Origin: CALOBA01 sp942491465
GTDB lineage: Bacteria > Pseudomonadota > Gammaproteobacteria > Chromatiales > Chromatiaceae
Length of the DNA stretch: 16,669 nucleotides
Direction: 5' to 3'
Assembly: GCA_942491465.1 (NCBI GenBank)
Contig: CALOBA010000015.1
Location: 1 to 16,669 of the forward strand
In this document: in pieces, positions 6,176 through 12,566 of the stretch
How the letters are laid out: each line of letters begins with the position of its first letter
Position numbering within the stretch: position 1 is the stretch's first letter
Notes under the pieces: model-generated
Databases searched by the model: none
What the model was told of the DNA's origin: nothing
The model's input: the letters and a program-made list of their open reading frames with translations, nothing else
Translations under genes and position numbers: made by a program

Positions 6176-8167
6176 ATGAACGAAAAACTGCGCAAGCCGT
6201 TGCCTGGCGTGCTGTTTGCACTGCTGCTGCCGGCCCTGATACTGCTCTTGACCGCCGCGCCGTCGTTCGCGGCGAAGGACCTGGAGGCTAGGGACAACGC
6301 CCCCGACGCCCGCGAGGTGCTGGAGCTGCCGAAGATCCCCAACCGCCGTTGCTTGAAATGTCACAACGACGAGGACGATAAGACCTCGGAGCGCGACGAC
6401 GGCACCATCATCAACATCTTCATCGAGGCCGACGAGTTCGCCCACAGCGTCCACGGCGAGCAGCCCTGCGTCGGCTGCCACAACAGCATCAAAAAGGCCA
6501 AGCACCAACAGCCTCTGCCGAAGAGCATCGGCTGTGTCCAATGTCATATGGAGATGGCGGAGGCCCAGGGCGAGGGCGACGACGTTGCCTACGAGCGCCT
6601 CGATGTCGTCCTCGCGCAGATCGACAGCTACATGGATTCGGTCCACGCCCGACCGAACCTGATGGACCAATCCAAGACCAACGCCACCTGCTACGACTGC
6701 CACGACGCCCACAACATCGGCACCATCGGCAGCGCCACGCGGGCCGAGCACCGCCAACACAATCCCGAGGTCTGCGGGCGCTGTCACGGCGATCAGAAGG
6801 ACGAGTACAAGGGATCGATCCACGGCCATGCATCGATGGAGGGCTCGGTGGAGGCGGCGGTCTGCTCCGACTGCCATACCCCACACAGCATCGAGTCGCC
6901 GGAGGAGGACCCGGTCAAGCTGCTGATCACCGAGAATTGCGGCAGCTGTCATGCCGATCAGGTGCGCACCTACGAGGCGTCCTACCACGGGCAGGTGGTC
7001 AAGCTGGGCTACGCCCACACCGCCAAGTGCTTCGACTGCCACGGCAGCCACGGCATCATGGACGTGGATGATCCGGGCTCGTCGGTGCATCCGGACAACC
7101 GCCTCGAGACCTGCCGCAAGTGCCATGAGGGCGCCCCCGAGGGCTTCCTCGGCTTCCATGCCCACGGCGATGCGGAAGACTTCGAGAACTACCCGGAGAT
7201 GTATATCGCCAAGCGTTTCATGGAGGTGCTGATCATCGGCGTCTTCCTGTTCTTCTGGACCCACATGCTGCTGTGGATCTTCCGCGAGTGGCGCGACCGC
7301 AAGCAGGGCAAGGGTTATGTGCCCGATCCGGACAAGCCCGAACAGGTCTACTTCCGCCGCTTCAGCCTCGGCTGGCGTCTGGCTCACGGCCTGCTCGCCG
7401 TCGCCGTCATGGCCCTGGTGCTGACCGGTACCGCCGTGCTCTTCTCCGGTCAGGGCTGGGCGCAGTGGCTGATGCAGGTCATCGGCGGGCCGAAGGTCGC
7501 GGCCGTCGTGCACCGTGTCGCCGCGTTGACCTTCATCGCCATCTTCTTCGGTCACCTGCTGGTCATTGCCTACAACGTCTACCGGGCCAAGGGCCGCTTC
7601 CAATGGTTCGGTCCGACCTCCATGGTGCCCAACTGGCAGGACATCAAAGACATCGGCCGCATGTTCAAGTGGTTCTTAGGCTTTGCGCCGCGACCGAATT
7701 TCGACCGCTGGAGCTACTGGGAGAAGTTCGATTATTGGGCACCCTTCTGGGGCATGTTCATCATCGGTCTCAGCGGTCTGATGCTCTGGTTCCCGACGGT
7801 GACGGCCTCGTTCCTGCCCGGCTGGATCTTCAATATCGCCACCATCGTGCATGCCGAAGAGGCGATCCTTGCCGCCGTGTTCCTGTTCACGGTGCACTAC
7901 TTCAACGTGCACTGGCGCCCGGACAAGTTCCCGATGGATACGGTCATGATCACCGGCGCCGTGCCGCTGGAGGAGTTCAAGCACGAGCACGGACTGGAGT
8001 ATGAGCGCCTCAGGGCCAGCGGTGAGCTGGAGAAGTACCTGGTCAAGCCGCCATCGGCCCGCGCCAGCGCCACCGGGCGCAAGATCACCGGGTGGCTCAT
8101 CGTCATCGGCGTCGTCCTCGCCATCCTGGTGCTGAACGGCTACATCGACCTGTTGACCCAGCACTGA
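6176..8167 (+). CDS. CbcL-like nine-heme cytochrome c / membrane cytochrome b fusion
   Basis: 663 residues. A signal peptide (about 1-33, ending SFAA) precedes a periplasmic domain with nine CXXCH heme c sites beginning at Cys 59, 98, 120, 172, 200, 230, 255, 285 and 313. The C-terminal half has about six membrane helices (about 346-370, 403-423, 442-466, then near 510, 545 and 645) of the FdnI/HydC cytochrome b type, with histidines suited to b heme in RLAHGLL, VVHRVAA, FFGHLLV, IVHAEEA and TVHYFNVHW. Geobacter CbcL has this same arrangement: nine c hemes plus a diheme b domain that exchanges electrons between menaquinol and periplasmic cytochromes. The same role is inferred here, as quinol dehydrogenase or quinone reductase. 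ATG 6176 is chosen because GAGG (6166-6169) lies six bases upstream and the signal peptide follows; the open frame continues upstream without coding character. No partner oxidoreductase is adjacent. Many extra histidines in the c domain could provide bis-His ligation. Confidence 0.9.
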   Translation: MNEKLRKPLPGVLFALLLPALILLLTAAPSFAAKDLEARDNAPDAREVLELPKIPNRRCLKCHNDEDDKTSERDDGTIINIFIEADEFAHSVHGEQPCVGCHNSIKKAKHQQPLPKSIGCVQCHMEMAEAQGEGDDVAYERLDVVLAQIDSYMDSVHARPNLMDQSKTNATCYDCHDAHNIGTIGSATRAEHRQHNPEVCGRCHGDQKDEYKGSIHGHASMEGSVEAAVCSDCHTPHSIESPEEDPVKLLITENCGSCHADQVRTYEASYHGQVVKLGYAHTAKCFDCHGSHGIMDVDDPGSSVHPDNRLETCRKCHEGAPEGFLGFHAHGDAEDFENYPEMYIAKRFMEVLIIGVFLFFWTHMLLWIFREWRDRKQGKGYVPDPDKPEQVYFRRFSLGWRLAHGLLAVAVMALVLTGTAVLFSGQGWAQWLMQVIGGPKVAAVVHRVAALTFIAIFFGHLLVIAYNVYRAKGRFQWFGPTSMVPNWQDIKDIGRMFKWFLGFAPRPNFDRWSYWEKFDYWAPFWGMFIIGLSGLMLWFPTVTASFLPGWIFNIATIVHAEEAILAAVFLFTVHYFNVHWRPDKFPMDTVMITGAVPLEEFKHEHGLEYERLRASGELEKYLVKPPSARASATGRKITGWLIVIGVVLAILVLNGYIDLLTQH

Positions 8168-8205
8168 TCAGGCGGCCAAGCCAGGGATGGCATCATCTTG
8201 GGTGC

Positions 8206-8249
8206 GCCGACTTTCGTCGGCCCCCGATCCGGCGGACTGTCGTCCGCCG
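8206..8249. terminator. Tandem hairpins between converging transcripts
   Basis: Two perfect stem-loops follow the cytochrome stop by about 40 bases: GCCGAC-TTTC-GTCGGC (8206-8221) and CGGCGGAC-TGTC-GTCCGCCG (8230-8249). Each has a 4-base loop, and the stems are 6 and 8 base pairs. There is no T run on either strand, so termination would be Rho-assisted or the stems would protect mRNA 3' ends. The position is right to end both the cytochrome transcript and the minus-strand cluster arriving from the other side. Confidence 0.5.
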
Positions 8250-8284
8250 AATAGACGCGGCTCGCCGGCCCCTAAGGGTCGAGG

Positions 8285-8328
8285 CGACCTGCGTCATTTG
8301 GTATGCAAGTTTCCGGCAGTCGCCTAAC
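8285..8328 (+). repeat. Dispersed repeat, copy 1
   Basis: The 33-base core (8292-8324) contains GTCATTTGGTATGCAAGTTT followed by a CCGGCAGTCGCCT block. It is 30/33 identical to the reverse complement of 12285-12317. The repeat overlaps the last codon or so of the 35-residue small protein on the minus strand. Read in one frame both copies would give CVIWYxSFRQSP, and two of the three differences are synonymous in that frame. Confidence 0.75.
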
Positions 8329-8431
8329 GCAAGACACGATAGGCAGCATAGATGATCACAAACGGCACCAGCATAAACAGGGACAGGGTGATCAGCATGG
8401 TCCAGACGTCGCCGGGCAGGTTCAGGAGCAT
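8324..8431 (-). CDS. 35-residue single-span membrane protein
   Basis: Read directly from the minus strand: ATG 8431 to TAG 8326-8324. The protein begins MLLNLPGDVWTMLITLSLF and continues hydrophobic to a basic end (YRVLR), giving one membrane helix over about residues 10-30 with a cytoplasmic-type positive tail. An ideal ribosome-binding site, GGAGGA, lies six bases before the ATG, which is the main reason to accept so short a gene. It follows the 50-residue membrane protein by about 110 bases and is the last gene of the DUF4178/DUF350 cluster. I do not recognise a family. Its length resembles CcoQ-type accessory subunits, but nothing else supports that. Confidence 0.65.
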   Translation of the reverse strand: MLLNLPGDVWTMLITLSLFMLVPFVIIYAAYRVLR

Positions 8432-8539
8432 CGGTCTTCCTCCGAGGGGTGGCTGTTGTTGTGGGGCGCGCGATCAAGATGCATGGACGCGTCCCGATCG
8501 GCGGTTTGATCGCTTGGATTCACTTGCGCCGCAGGGGTG

Positions 8540-8692
8540 CTATTTGCCGGAGCGGTAATGGGCGGCAGCGCTGCCGGCCCGCAGACTGGCTGCGTAGCTT
8601 TTCTGCACGCTGTCGGCCCCGACGTCGAGCCAGGTCAGGGCGCCGGCACCGGCGGTGAGCAGGACGAAGAAGATGGCAACGGCATAGTTCAT
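8540..8692 (-). CDS. 50-residue N-terminally anchored small protein
   Basis: ATG 8692 to TAG 8542-8540 encodes a protein starting MNYAVAIFFVLLTAGAGALT, a hydrophobic helix of about 17 residues, then a hydrophilic, alanine-rich tail (WLDVGADSVQKSYAASLRAG) ending HYRSGK. Third codon positions are strongly G/C, as in neighbouring genes. Only a weak AGAG precedes the start. It begins 53 bases after the stop of the membrane DUF4178 gene, in the same direction, and is probably in that transcript. The helix could be an uncleaved anchor or a signal peptide cleaved near AGA-GA. I recognise no family. Confidence 0.6.
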   Translation of the reverse strand: MNYAVAIFFVLLTAGAGALTWLDVGADSVQKSYAASLRAGSAAAHYRSGK

Positions 8693-8745
8693 GTTGGGCT
8701 CTTGTGCCGGCGGGTCGAGGGCTCGGGTGCGGTTGACGCGGCCGG

Positions 8746-10062
8746 TCAGTCATCGTCGTCACCTGTGACGGGCGCCCAGCGCCGACGCTCGAAGAGTATT
8801 TGACGGATCTTGTTGGACACGGCCGCCAGCGCCGTGATGACGACCAGGATGATGAACCAACGCGCGAGCAGGACTCCCTGCTTGACGGTGACGGTGACGC
8901 TGGGGGCACGGACGTTGTCGCCGCGCTCGCTGTTGCTGACCCGCAGCCGGTAGCTGCCGTCGGCGGGTACGCGAAACAGGGCGCTTGCGTTGCGCGAGCC
9001 TTCGCTCCAACGCTCGCCGCCTTCGTAGCCCTCGTAGAAGCTGATCTCCTTGCCCAGATTGAACAATTCCTCGCCGGTGTCGGCGCGGAGCACGTCGAAT
9101 TCCAGCCACATCCAGCCGTTGCTGATGGGGCTTTCCAGCGAGACCTTCAGCAGCCGGTTCGGGCGGGTGACGGTAAAGGGCGCGGTGAGGACGCCGTTGG
9201 GCTGGGCCAGGGCCTGGCCGGGCAGGCTCTCGCGCAGCAGGGTCTGGCCGCTGCCGCTGATCAGGCTCCAGAGCAGCAGCGGGATGGCCAGCGCCGAGAA
9301 GATCAGGCCGTTGGTCCGCAGCGCGCGGGTGAACGGGCCGATGTGGAAGGGCTGCGACGGGTGCACGCCGGCCGGCTTGGCCAGGGGGCGGGTGCTCGGT
9401 AGCCGGAAGCCCTCGCGGATCTGTTCCGGCGTCTGGTATTCGCCGATCTCGTAGACGACCTCGCTGCCCTCGACCGCACGGGTGAGGATATGCGGCGGGT
9501 CGATGGCGTCGCTGAGGGTGACCCGCTGGCCCTTGCTCAGCCGCGCGGTCAGCTCGCCGCCGAGGTCGGTGACGGTGGCGGTGTAGGTCTCGTACAGCCT
9601 GAAGCGGCGGTTGCCGAGACCGATGGTTGCCTTGGGCGGCAGCCGATCCCAGCGGTTGTGGCTGTTCGGGACGTCGCGCAGGCGCCGGGTCAGCTCCCAG
9701 TGCCCGTCTTCCACGCTGAGCCAGGCGTACCCGTGGGTCGGCGAGAACAGCACGAAGTCGATCCAGCCGTCCTCTTCCGAGCGCCAGGTGGTGAAGCCGA
9801 TGACGGTGAATGTGATGCCCCTGAGCCGGCCGCGCTCGCCGATCTGCAGCGGCAGGTAGCTGCGCCGACCCTGCTCCACGGCATGGGCCTTGAGCACGGC
9901 GTAGTCGGCCTGGCCGTCGAGGACGCTGCCGCACCACATACAGGTGACGGTCTCCACGCGATGACCCCCATGCAGGGGCAGGGCGCCGCCGCACTGGGTG
10001 CATTCGATGCTGCGCACAGCGGGCCGCGCCGCGCCGCCGAGGTCAGGAGCCGATGACGGCAC
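8746..10062 (-). CDS. Membrane DUF4178 protein with zinc ribbon and extracytoplasmic beta-rich domain
   Basis: 438 residues. Cys21/Cys24 and Cys41/Cys44 (CTQCGG and CMWCGS) form a zinc ribbon. A DUF4178 domain follows at about 70-210, with the typical FTVIGFTTW, DFVLFSPTHGYAWL and ELT segments. One membrane helix at about 252-268 leads to a ~125-residue beta-rich region that would lie outside the cytoplasm, including KEISFYEGYEGGERWSEGS, a motif I associate with this family. A second helix at about 396-416 returns the chain to a short basic then acidic end (GDDDD). Start is GTG 10062, inside the last codons of the DUF350 gene (20-base overlap); GTG 10017 is an alternative just before the ribbon. 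The overlap suggests a fixed stoichiometry with DUF350. Biochemical function of DUF4178 is unknown; I infer only a membrane-associated structural or sensing role. Confidence 0.85.
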   Translation of the reverse strand: MPSSAPDLGGAARPAVRSIECTQCGGALPLHGGHRVETVTCMWCGSVLDGQADYAVLKAHAVEQGRRSYLPLQIGERGRLRGITFTVIGFTTWRSEEDGWIDFVLFSPTHGYAWLSVEDGHWELTRRLRDVPNSHNRWDRLPPKATIGLGNRRFRLYETYTATVTDLGGELTARLSKGQRVTLSDAIDPPHILTRAVEGSEVVYEIGEYQTPEQIREGFRLPSTRPLAKPAGVHPSQPFHIGPFTRALRTNGLIFSALAIPLLLWSLISGSGQTLLRESLPGQALAQPNGVLTAPFTVTRPNRLLKVSLESPISNGWMWLEFDVLRADTGEELFNLGKEISFYEGYEGGERWSEGSRNASALFRVPADGSYRLRVSNSERGDNVRAPSVTVTVKQGVLLARWFIILVVITALAAVSNKIRQILFERRRWAPVTGDDDD

Positions 10063-10270
10063 CGATGATCAACCCCATGGCGACGAAGTAGGCGCCGATG
10101 ACGACGCCCAGGGCGACATTGTGCTCGTCGACGATCTCTTTGCGGATCGAGAACGGGCTCAGCCACTCCATGACCAGCAGGGCGACCATGAACATGATCA
10201 GCCCCAGCAGGCTGTAGACGATGGTGGAGATGACCCCGGACAGCGAGACCATCGAGAGAAGCTCGGTCAT
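10043..10270 (-). CDS. DUF350 (YjfL-like) two-helix membrane protein
   Basis: 75 residues with two membrane helices, about 12-34 and 52-74. Between them SPFSIRKEIVDEHNVALGVV carries the E-x-N-x-A/G pattern typical of DUF350. This is one repeat unit; E. coli YjfL and many relatives contain two (four helices), so the product may dimerise. AGGAGG lies four bases before ATG 10270 and shares bases with the TAG stop of the upstream small gene, which ties their translation together. Downstream it overlaps the membrane DUF4178 gene by 20 bases. DUF350 genes recur beside DUF4178, PspA-type and spermidine-synthase-like genes in other bacteria (recalled, not checked), which points to envelope stress or polyamine-linked functions. 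Confidence 0.8.
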   Translation of the reverse strand: MTELLSMVSLSGVISTIVYSLLGLIMFMVALLVMEWLSPFSIRKEIVDEHNVALGVVIGAYFVAMGLIIGAVIGS

Positions 10271-10278
10271 GATGCCTC

Positions 10279-10476
10279 CTACTTACCGTAGTGATATGAG
10301 CTGTTGCTGTTGCCGACGGAGCCGGAGCGCACCGAGCCGGCGCTGCCAAAGGGGATGCCGCCCGCCGGCACGGTGAAGACCCGAACCGGCGCGAACTGTC
10401 GTCCCGTCCCGCTTGCGGTCAGGCCCACCGCGGCAACGGTTGCGACGCCGAACAGGATCAAGGCCATGCGATTCAT
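10279..10476 (-). CDS. 65-residue exported or membrane-anchored small protein
   Basis: It starts MNRMALILFGVATVAAVGLT, an apparent signal or anchor sequence, and ends in a Gly/Ser/Val-rich stretch with SNSSYHYGK. There is no lipobox cysteine. GAGG lies seven bases before ATG 10476. Its TAG overlaps the AGGAGG of the DUF350 gene, eight bases before that ATG, so the two are co-translated neighbours. I recognise no family. The position matches that of small lipoprotein-like genes (DUF4247 and similar) in some DUF350/DUF4178 clusters, but the sequence does not show that family's features. Confidence 0.7.
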   Translation of the reverse strand: MNRMALILFGVATVAAVGLTASGTGRQFAPVRVFTVPAGGIPFGSAGSVRSGSVGNSNSSYHYGK

Positions 10477-10532
10477 TGTCGTTCCTCAAGGACCGGCTCC
10501 GCGGATGTCGGCAGCGATGATACCTCAGCGGA

Positions 10533-11519
10533 CTATCGGGTCGTCAGCCAATAGCCGCCGCCGACGATCAGGCCGACCAAGATCAGCGGCGCGCCGACGA
10601 TGCCGACGACGCCAAGCACAAGCGCGCTGGCGATGCCGGCAACGGTCGCGCCGCCAGGGGAATGATTGCCGCCACTAAAGGCGGTGATGCTGGCCGCGAC
10701 GAGCAGCAGCAGGAACCATAACAGGGTCCCGCCGATCAGGGCCGTGAGCGCTACCAAGGTCAAGGCGATGCCCATGAAAAGCACCCCGGTAGTGCTGATG
10801 TTGGTGGCGCCGTTGCCCCGGGGGCCGGTTGCTGGGACGCGGCGCGGGAAGCGGCTCCGCGGTCGCGTAGCCTGGGCTCGCAGCGCCGGAAAGCCCTCGC
10901 GCAACTCCTCCAGCGAGACGTTGCGCTCATGCATCCAGCCGACCTCGCCGTCCTCGATCTCCTGTACCAGGGTGCCGTTTAAGCCATAGGCCTCGGCGAT
11001 CTCGACCTGGTCGCCGATGCGCTGTCGCGACGGCAGCTCGCCGGCCATGTCCACCAGCCGCGCCCGGTAGCGCTCCACAAAGCCGTACGAACGACCGGCC
11101 AGCTTGACGCGATCGCGGGGCCGCAGCGCCCCCCAGTCCGCCGGCGCGGGCTGATCGCGCACACGCCGCCCGAAGCTGCCTCGATTCTCCTCCAGCGTCA
11201 GCCAGGCGTAGCCGTGGGTGGGGGAGAACAGGCAGTAGTCGGTCCAGGTGTCGTCATCGTCGCGCCAGCGGGTGAAGCCGATGACGGTGAAGCGCACGCC
11301 GAGCAGGGCGCCGGTATCGCCGATGTTGAGCGGCAGCTTGCGCCGGGTCTTGGCGCGCTTGGCCTCGGTGGCGGCGACCAGCGCCCGGGTTGCGGGATCC
11401 AGCACCGAGCCGCACCATTGGCAGACGATCTGCTCGACCTTATGGCCGGCATAGCGCGAGACGCTGCCGCCGCAATGGGCGCATTCGATGGCGCGGACCT
11501 CGGGCCGGTCGGTGTTCAT
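10533..11519 (-). CDS. Membrane DUF4178 protein with zinc ribbon (short form)
   Basis: 328 residues. A zinc ribbon uses Cys13/Cys16 and Cys33/Cys36 (CAHCGG, CQWCGS). DUF4178 follows at about 62-205, with FTVIGFTRW and YCLFSPTHGYAWL, clearly paralogous to the 8746-10062 product. An arginine/proline-rich linker (about 212-236) precedes three or four membrane helices from about 244 to the C-terminus (244-263, 265-282, about 293-323). The extracytoplasmic beta domain of its paralogue is absent, so the two membrane DUF4178 proteins are not interchangeable. ATG 11519 lies five bases after the stop of the upstream DUF4178 gene. Expected topology: ribbon and DUF4178 in the cytoplasm at the membrane surface. 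Confidence 0.85.
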   Translation of the reverse strand: MNTDRPEVRAIECAHCGGSVSRYAGHKVEQIVCQWCGSVLDPATRALVAATEAKRAKTRRKLPLNIGDTGALLGVRFTVIGFTRWRDDDDTWTDYCLFSPTHGYAWLTLEENRGSFGRRVRDQPAPADWGALRPRDRVKLAGRSYGFVERYRARLVDMAGELPSRQRIGDQVEIAEAYGLNGTLVQEIEDGEVGWMHERNVSLEELREGFPALRAQATRPRSRFPRRVPATGPRGNGATNISTTGVLFMGIALTLVALTALIGGTLLWFLLLLVAASITAFSGGNHSPGGATVAGIASALVLGVVGIVGAPLILVGLIVGGGYWLTTR

Positions 11520-11524
11520 CAGTC

Positions 11525-12190
11525 TTACAGCGCCTCGAGATCGAAGGGATCGACCCAGGTGCCGACAAAGCCGTCCGCCTCGGCGGCGTCGCCATCCAGG
11601 GGATATTCCAGCGTGATCAGATGCTTGCCGGGGCGCTCCAGGTGGGCGTAGCGGAAGGCGCGGCGCTGGTCCATCGCATCGGGCACCTCACCGGCCAGGC
11701 CGACGAACTGGGCCTCGCCAAGCTCGGTGACGCGCCAATGCTGGTCGAGCAGACGCCATTTGCTACCCAGGTCGAGATCGGCGTAGGGCGGCATCTCAAG
11801 GGCCTGCGACGTGAATTCCTCCACCGGCCGCTCGATGGCGAAGTCGCCCTCGTCGACGCTGACCCAGATGCCGCTGCCTTGTTCGTCCAGGCACCACCAC
11901 TCATCCCAAAAGCCGCGACCATAGTCGTAGCGGAGCTTGCCGATCGGCTCCAGCGTCTGGCTGCCGTAGCGATAGGCTCGATAGAGCTCGAACAGGGCAG
12001 GGTGCTCGGCCAGCGCCGCCTGTTCGCCGATCTTCTCGGCCGGGCCGTCGCCGAAGGCCAGCAGGCTTTGGCAGTATTCGCAGTGCACCAGCTTGGTGTA
12101 GCGAAAGCGATGCGGCAGCAGTGCGCCGCAGCTAGGGCATTCAAAGCGCTCGCCTGCACTGAAGCGCTCGGCGGCGGCGGTCTGTTCCAC
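11525..12190 (-). CDS. Soluble zinc-ribbon DUF4178 protein
   Basis: 221 residues from GTG 12190, without membrane segments. A zinc ribbon at Cys18/Cys21 and Cys37/Cys40 (CPSCGA, CEYCQS) is followed by a DUF4178 domain whose signature GKLRYDYGRGFWDEWWCLDE and GIWVSVDEGDF are visible at about 85-120. GGGAGGG (12203-12197) is seven bases from GTG 12190 but directly abuts ATG 12196, so the GTG is preferred; they differ by two residues. ATG 12214 has no ribosome-binding site. It is the first gene of the minus-strand cluster and ends five bases before the next DUF4178 gene. It is the most diverged of the three paralogues and may be the cytosolic partner of the two membrane forms. Confidence 0.82.
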   Translation of the reverse strand: MEQTAAAERFSAGERFECPSCGALLPHRFRYTKLVHCEYCQSLLAFGDGPAEKIGEQAALAEHPALFELYRAYRYGSQTLEPIGKLRYDYGRGFWDEWWCLDEQGSGIWVSVDEGDFAIERPVEEFTSQALEMPPYADLDLGSKWRLLDQHWRVTELGEAQFVGLAGEVPDAMDQRRAFRYAHLERPGKHLITLEYPLDGDAAEADGFVGTWVDPFDLEAL

Positions 12191-12284
12191 AGTCATCCCT
12201 CCCGGAGATGGCATTGGTCGATGGCGCCATGGTGACAAAATCCGAGGGGCTGAGGCAACCGCAATAGCGGGTTGCGACGGTTTT

Positions 12285-12438
12285 AGGCGATTGCCGGAAA
12301 CTTTCATACCAGATGACGCAGGATTGACGTTCGCCTTCAAGGAGGGCTGGCGAGAGCATGGCGAGCTATGTGACCGCCAGCCCGACGCCGAAGGGGTCAA
12401 GACAAGTCAGATGGTATGAAAGTTGACAGAAATCGCCT
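12285..12438. repeat. Inverted pair of the dispersed repeat (copies 2 and 3)
   Basis: Copy 2 (12285-12317) and copy 3 (12406-12438) are inverted relative to each other, 27 of 33 positions matching, and bracket 88 bases. Both share GGTATGAAAGTT and ATCGCCT. Copy 2 is closer to the copy at 8292 (30/33) than to copy 3. The arrangement of ~33-base imperfect terminal inverted repeats around a short non-coding core resembles a miniature inverted-repeat element, though I see no target-site duplication. Confidence 0.6.
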
Positions 12439-12482
12439 TACTGCCGCGGCGGTGGTTGCAGCCTAGGGTCGCGTCGCCTGCG

Positions 12483-12512
12483 TTGACCTCCGCAACGGCG
12501 CCGGCCTATGGT
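12483..12512 (+). promoter_or_regulatory. Candidate sigma70 promoter for the DUF900 gene
   Basis: TTGACC (12483-12488), an 18-base spacer, then TATGGT (12507-12512). Five and four of six positions match consensus. Transcription would start near 12519, leaving a ~48-base leader to ATG 12567, a sensible distance. Confidence 0.4.
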
Positions 12513-12566
12513 GTCCGGCATGAACGCAACGACCCCCCATGTGCGCTGTGCGCAGGCCACCGACCG

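Larger units (their letters stand above)
12191..12566. other. Divergent intergenic region with inverted repeat
   Basis: The space between the DUF4178 cluster (minus) and the DUF900 lipoprotein gene (plus) contains the ribosome-binding site of the former, a 10-base palindrome ATGGCGCCAT (12221-12230), two opposed copies of a dispersed repeat (12285-12317, 12406-12438) and a candidate promoter for the plus-strand gene. I found no convincing gene within it. Confidence 0.55.

Noticed and set aside
6044..7603. 519-codon minus-strand frame opposite the multiheme cytochrome
   Set aside because: Composition (Val/Ala/Asp/His-rich, no motif) is that of an antisense shadow; the plus strand has nine CXXCH sites and a signal peptide.
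8424..8525. 33-codon hydrophilic minus-strand frame (GTG start) overlapping the start of the 35-aa membrane protein
   Set aside because: No ribosome-binding site and only moderate third-position GC; the overlap with the next ATG is suggestive but not enough.
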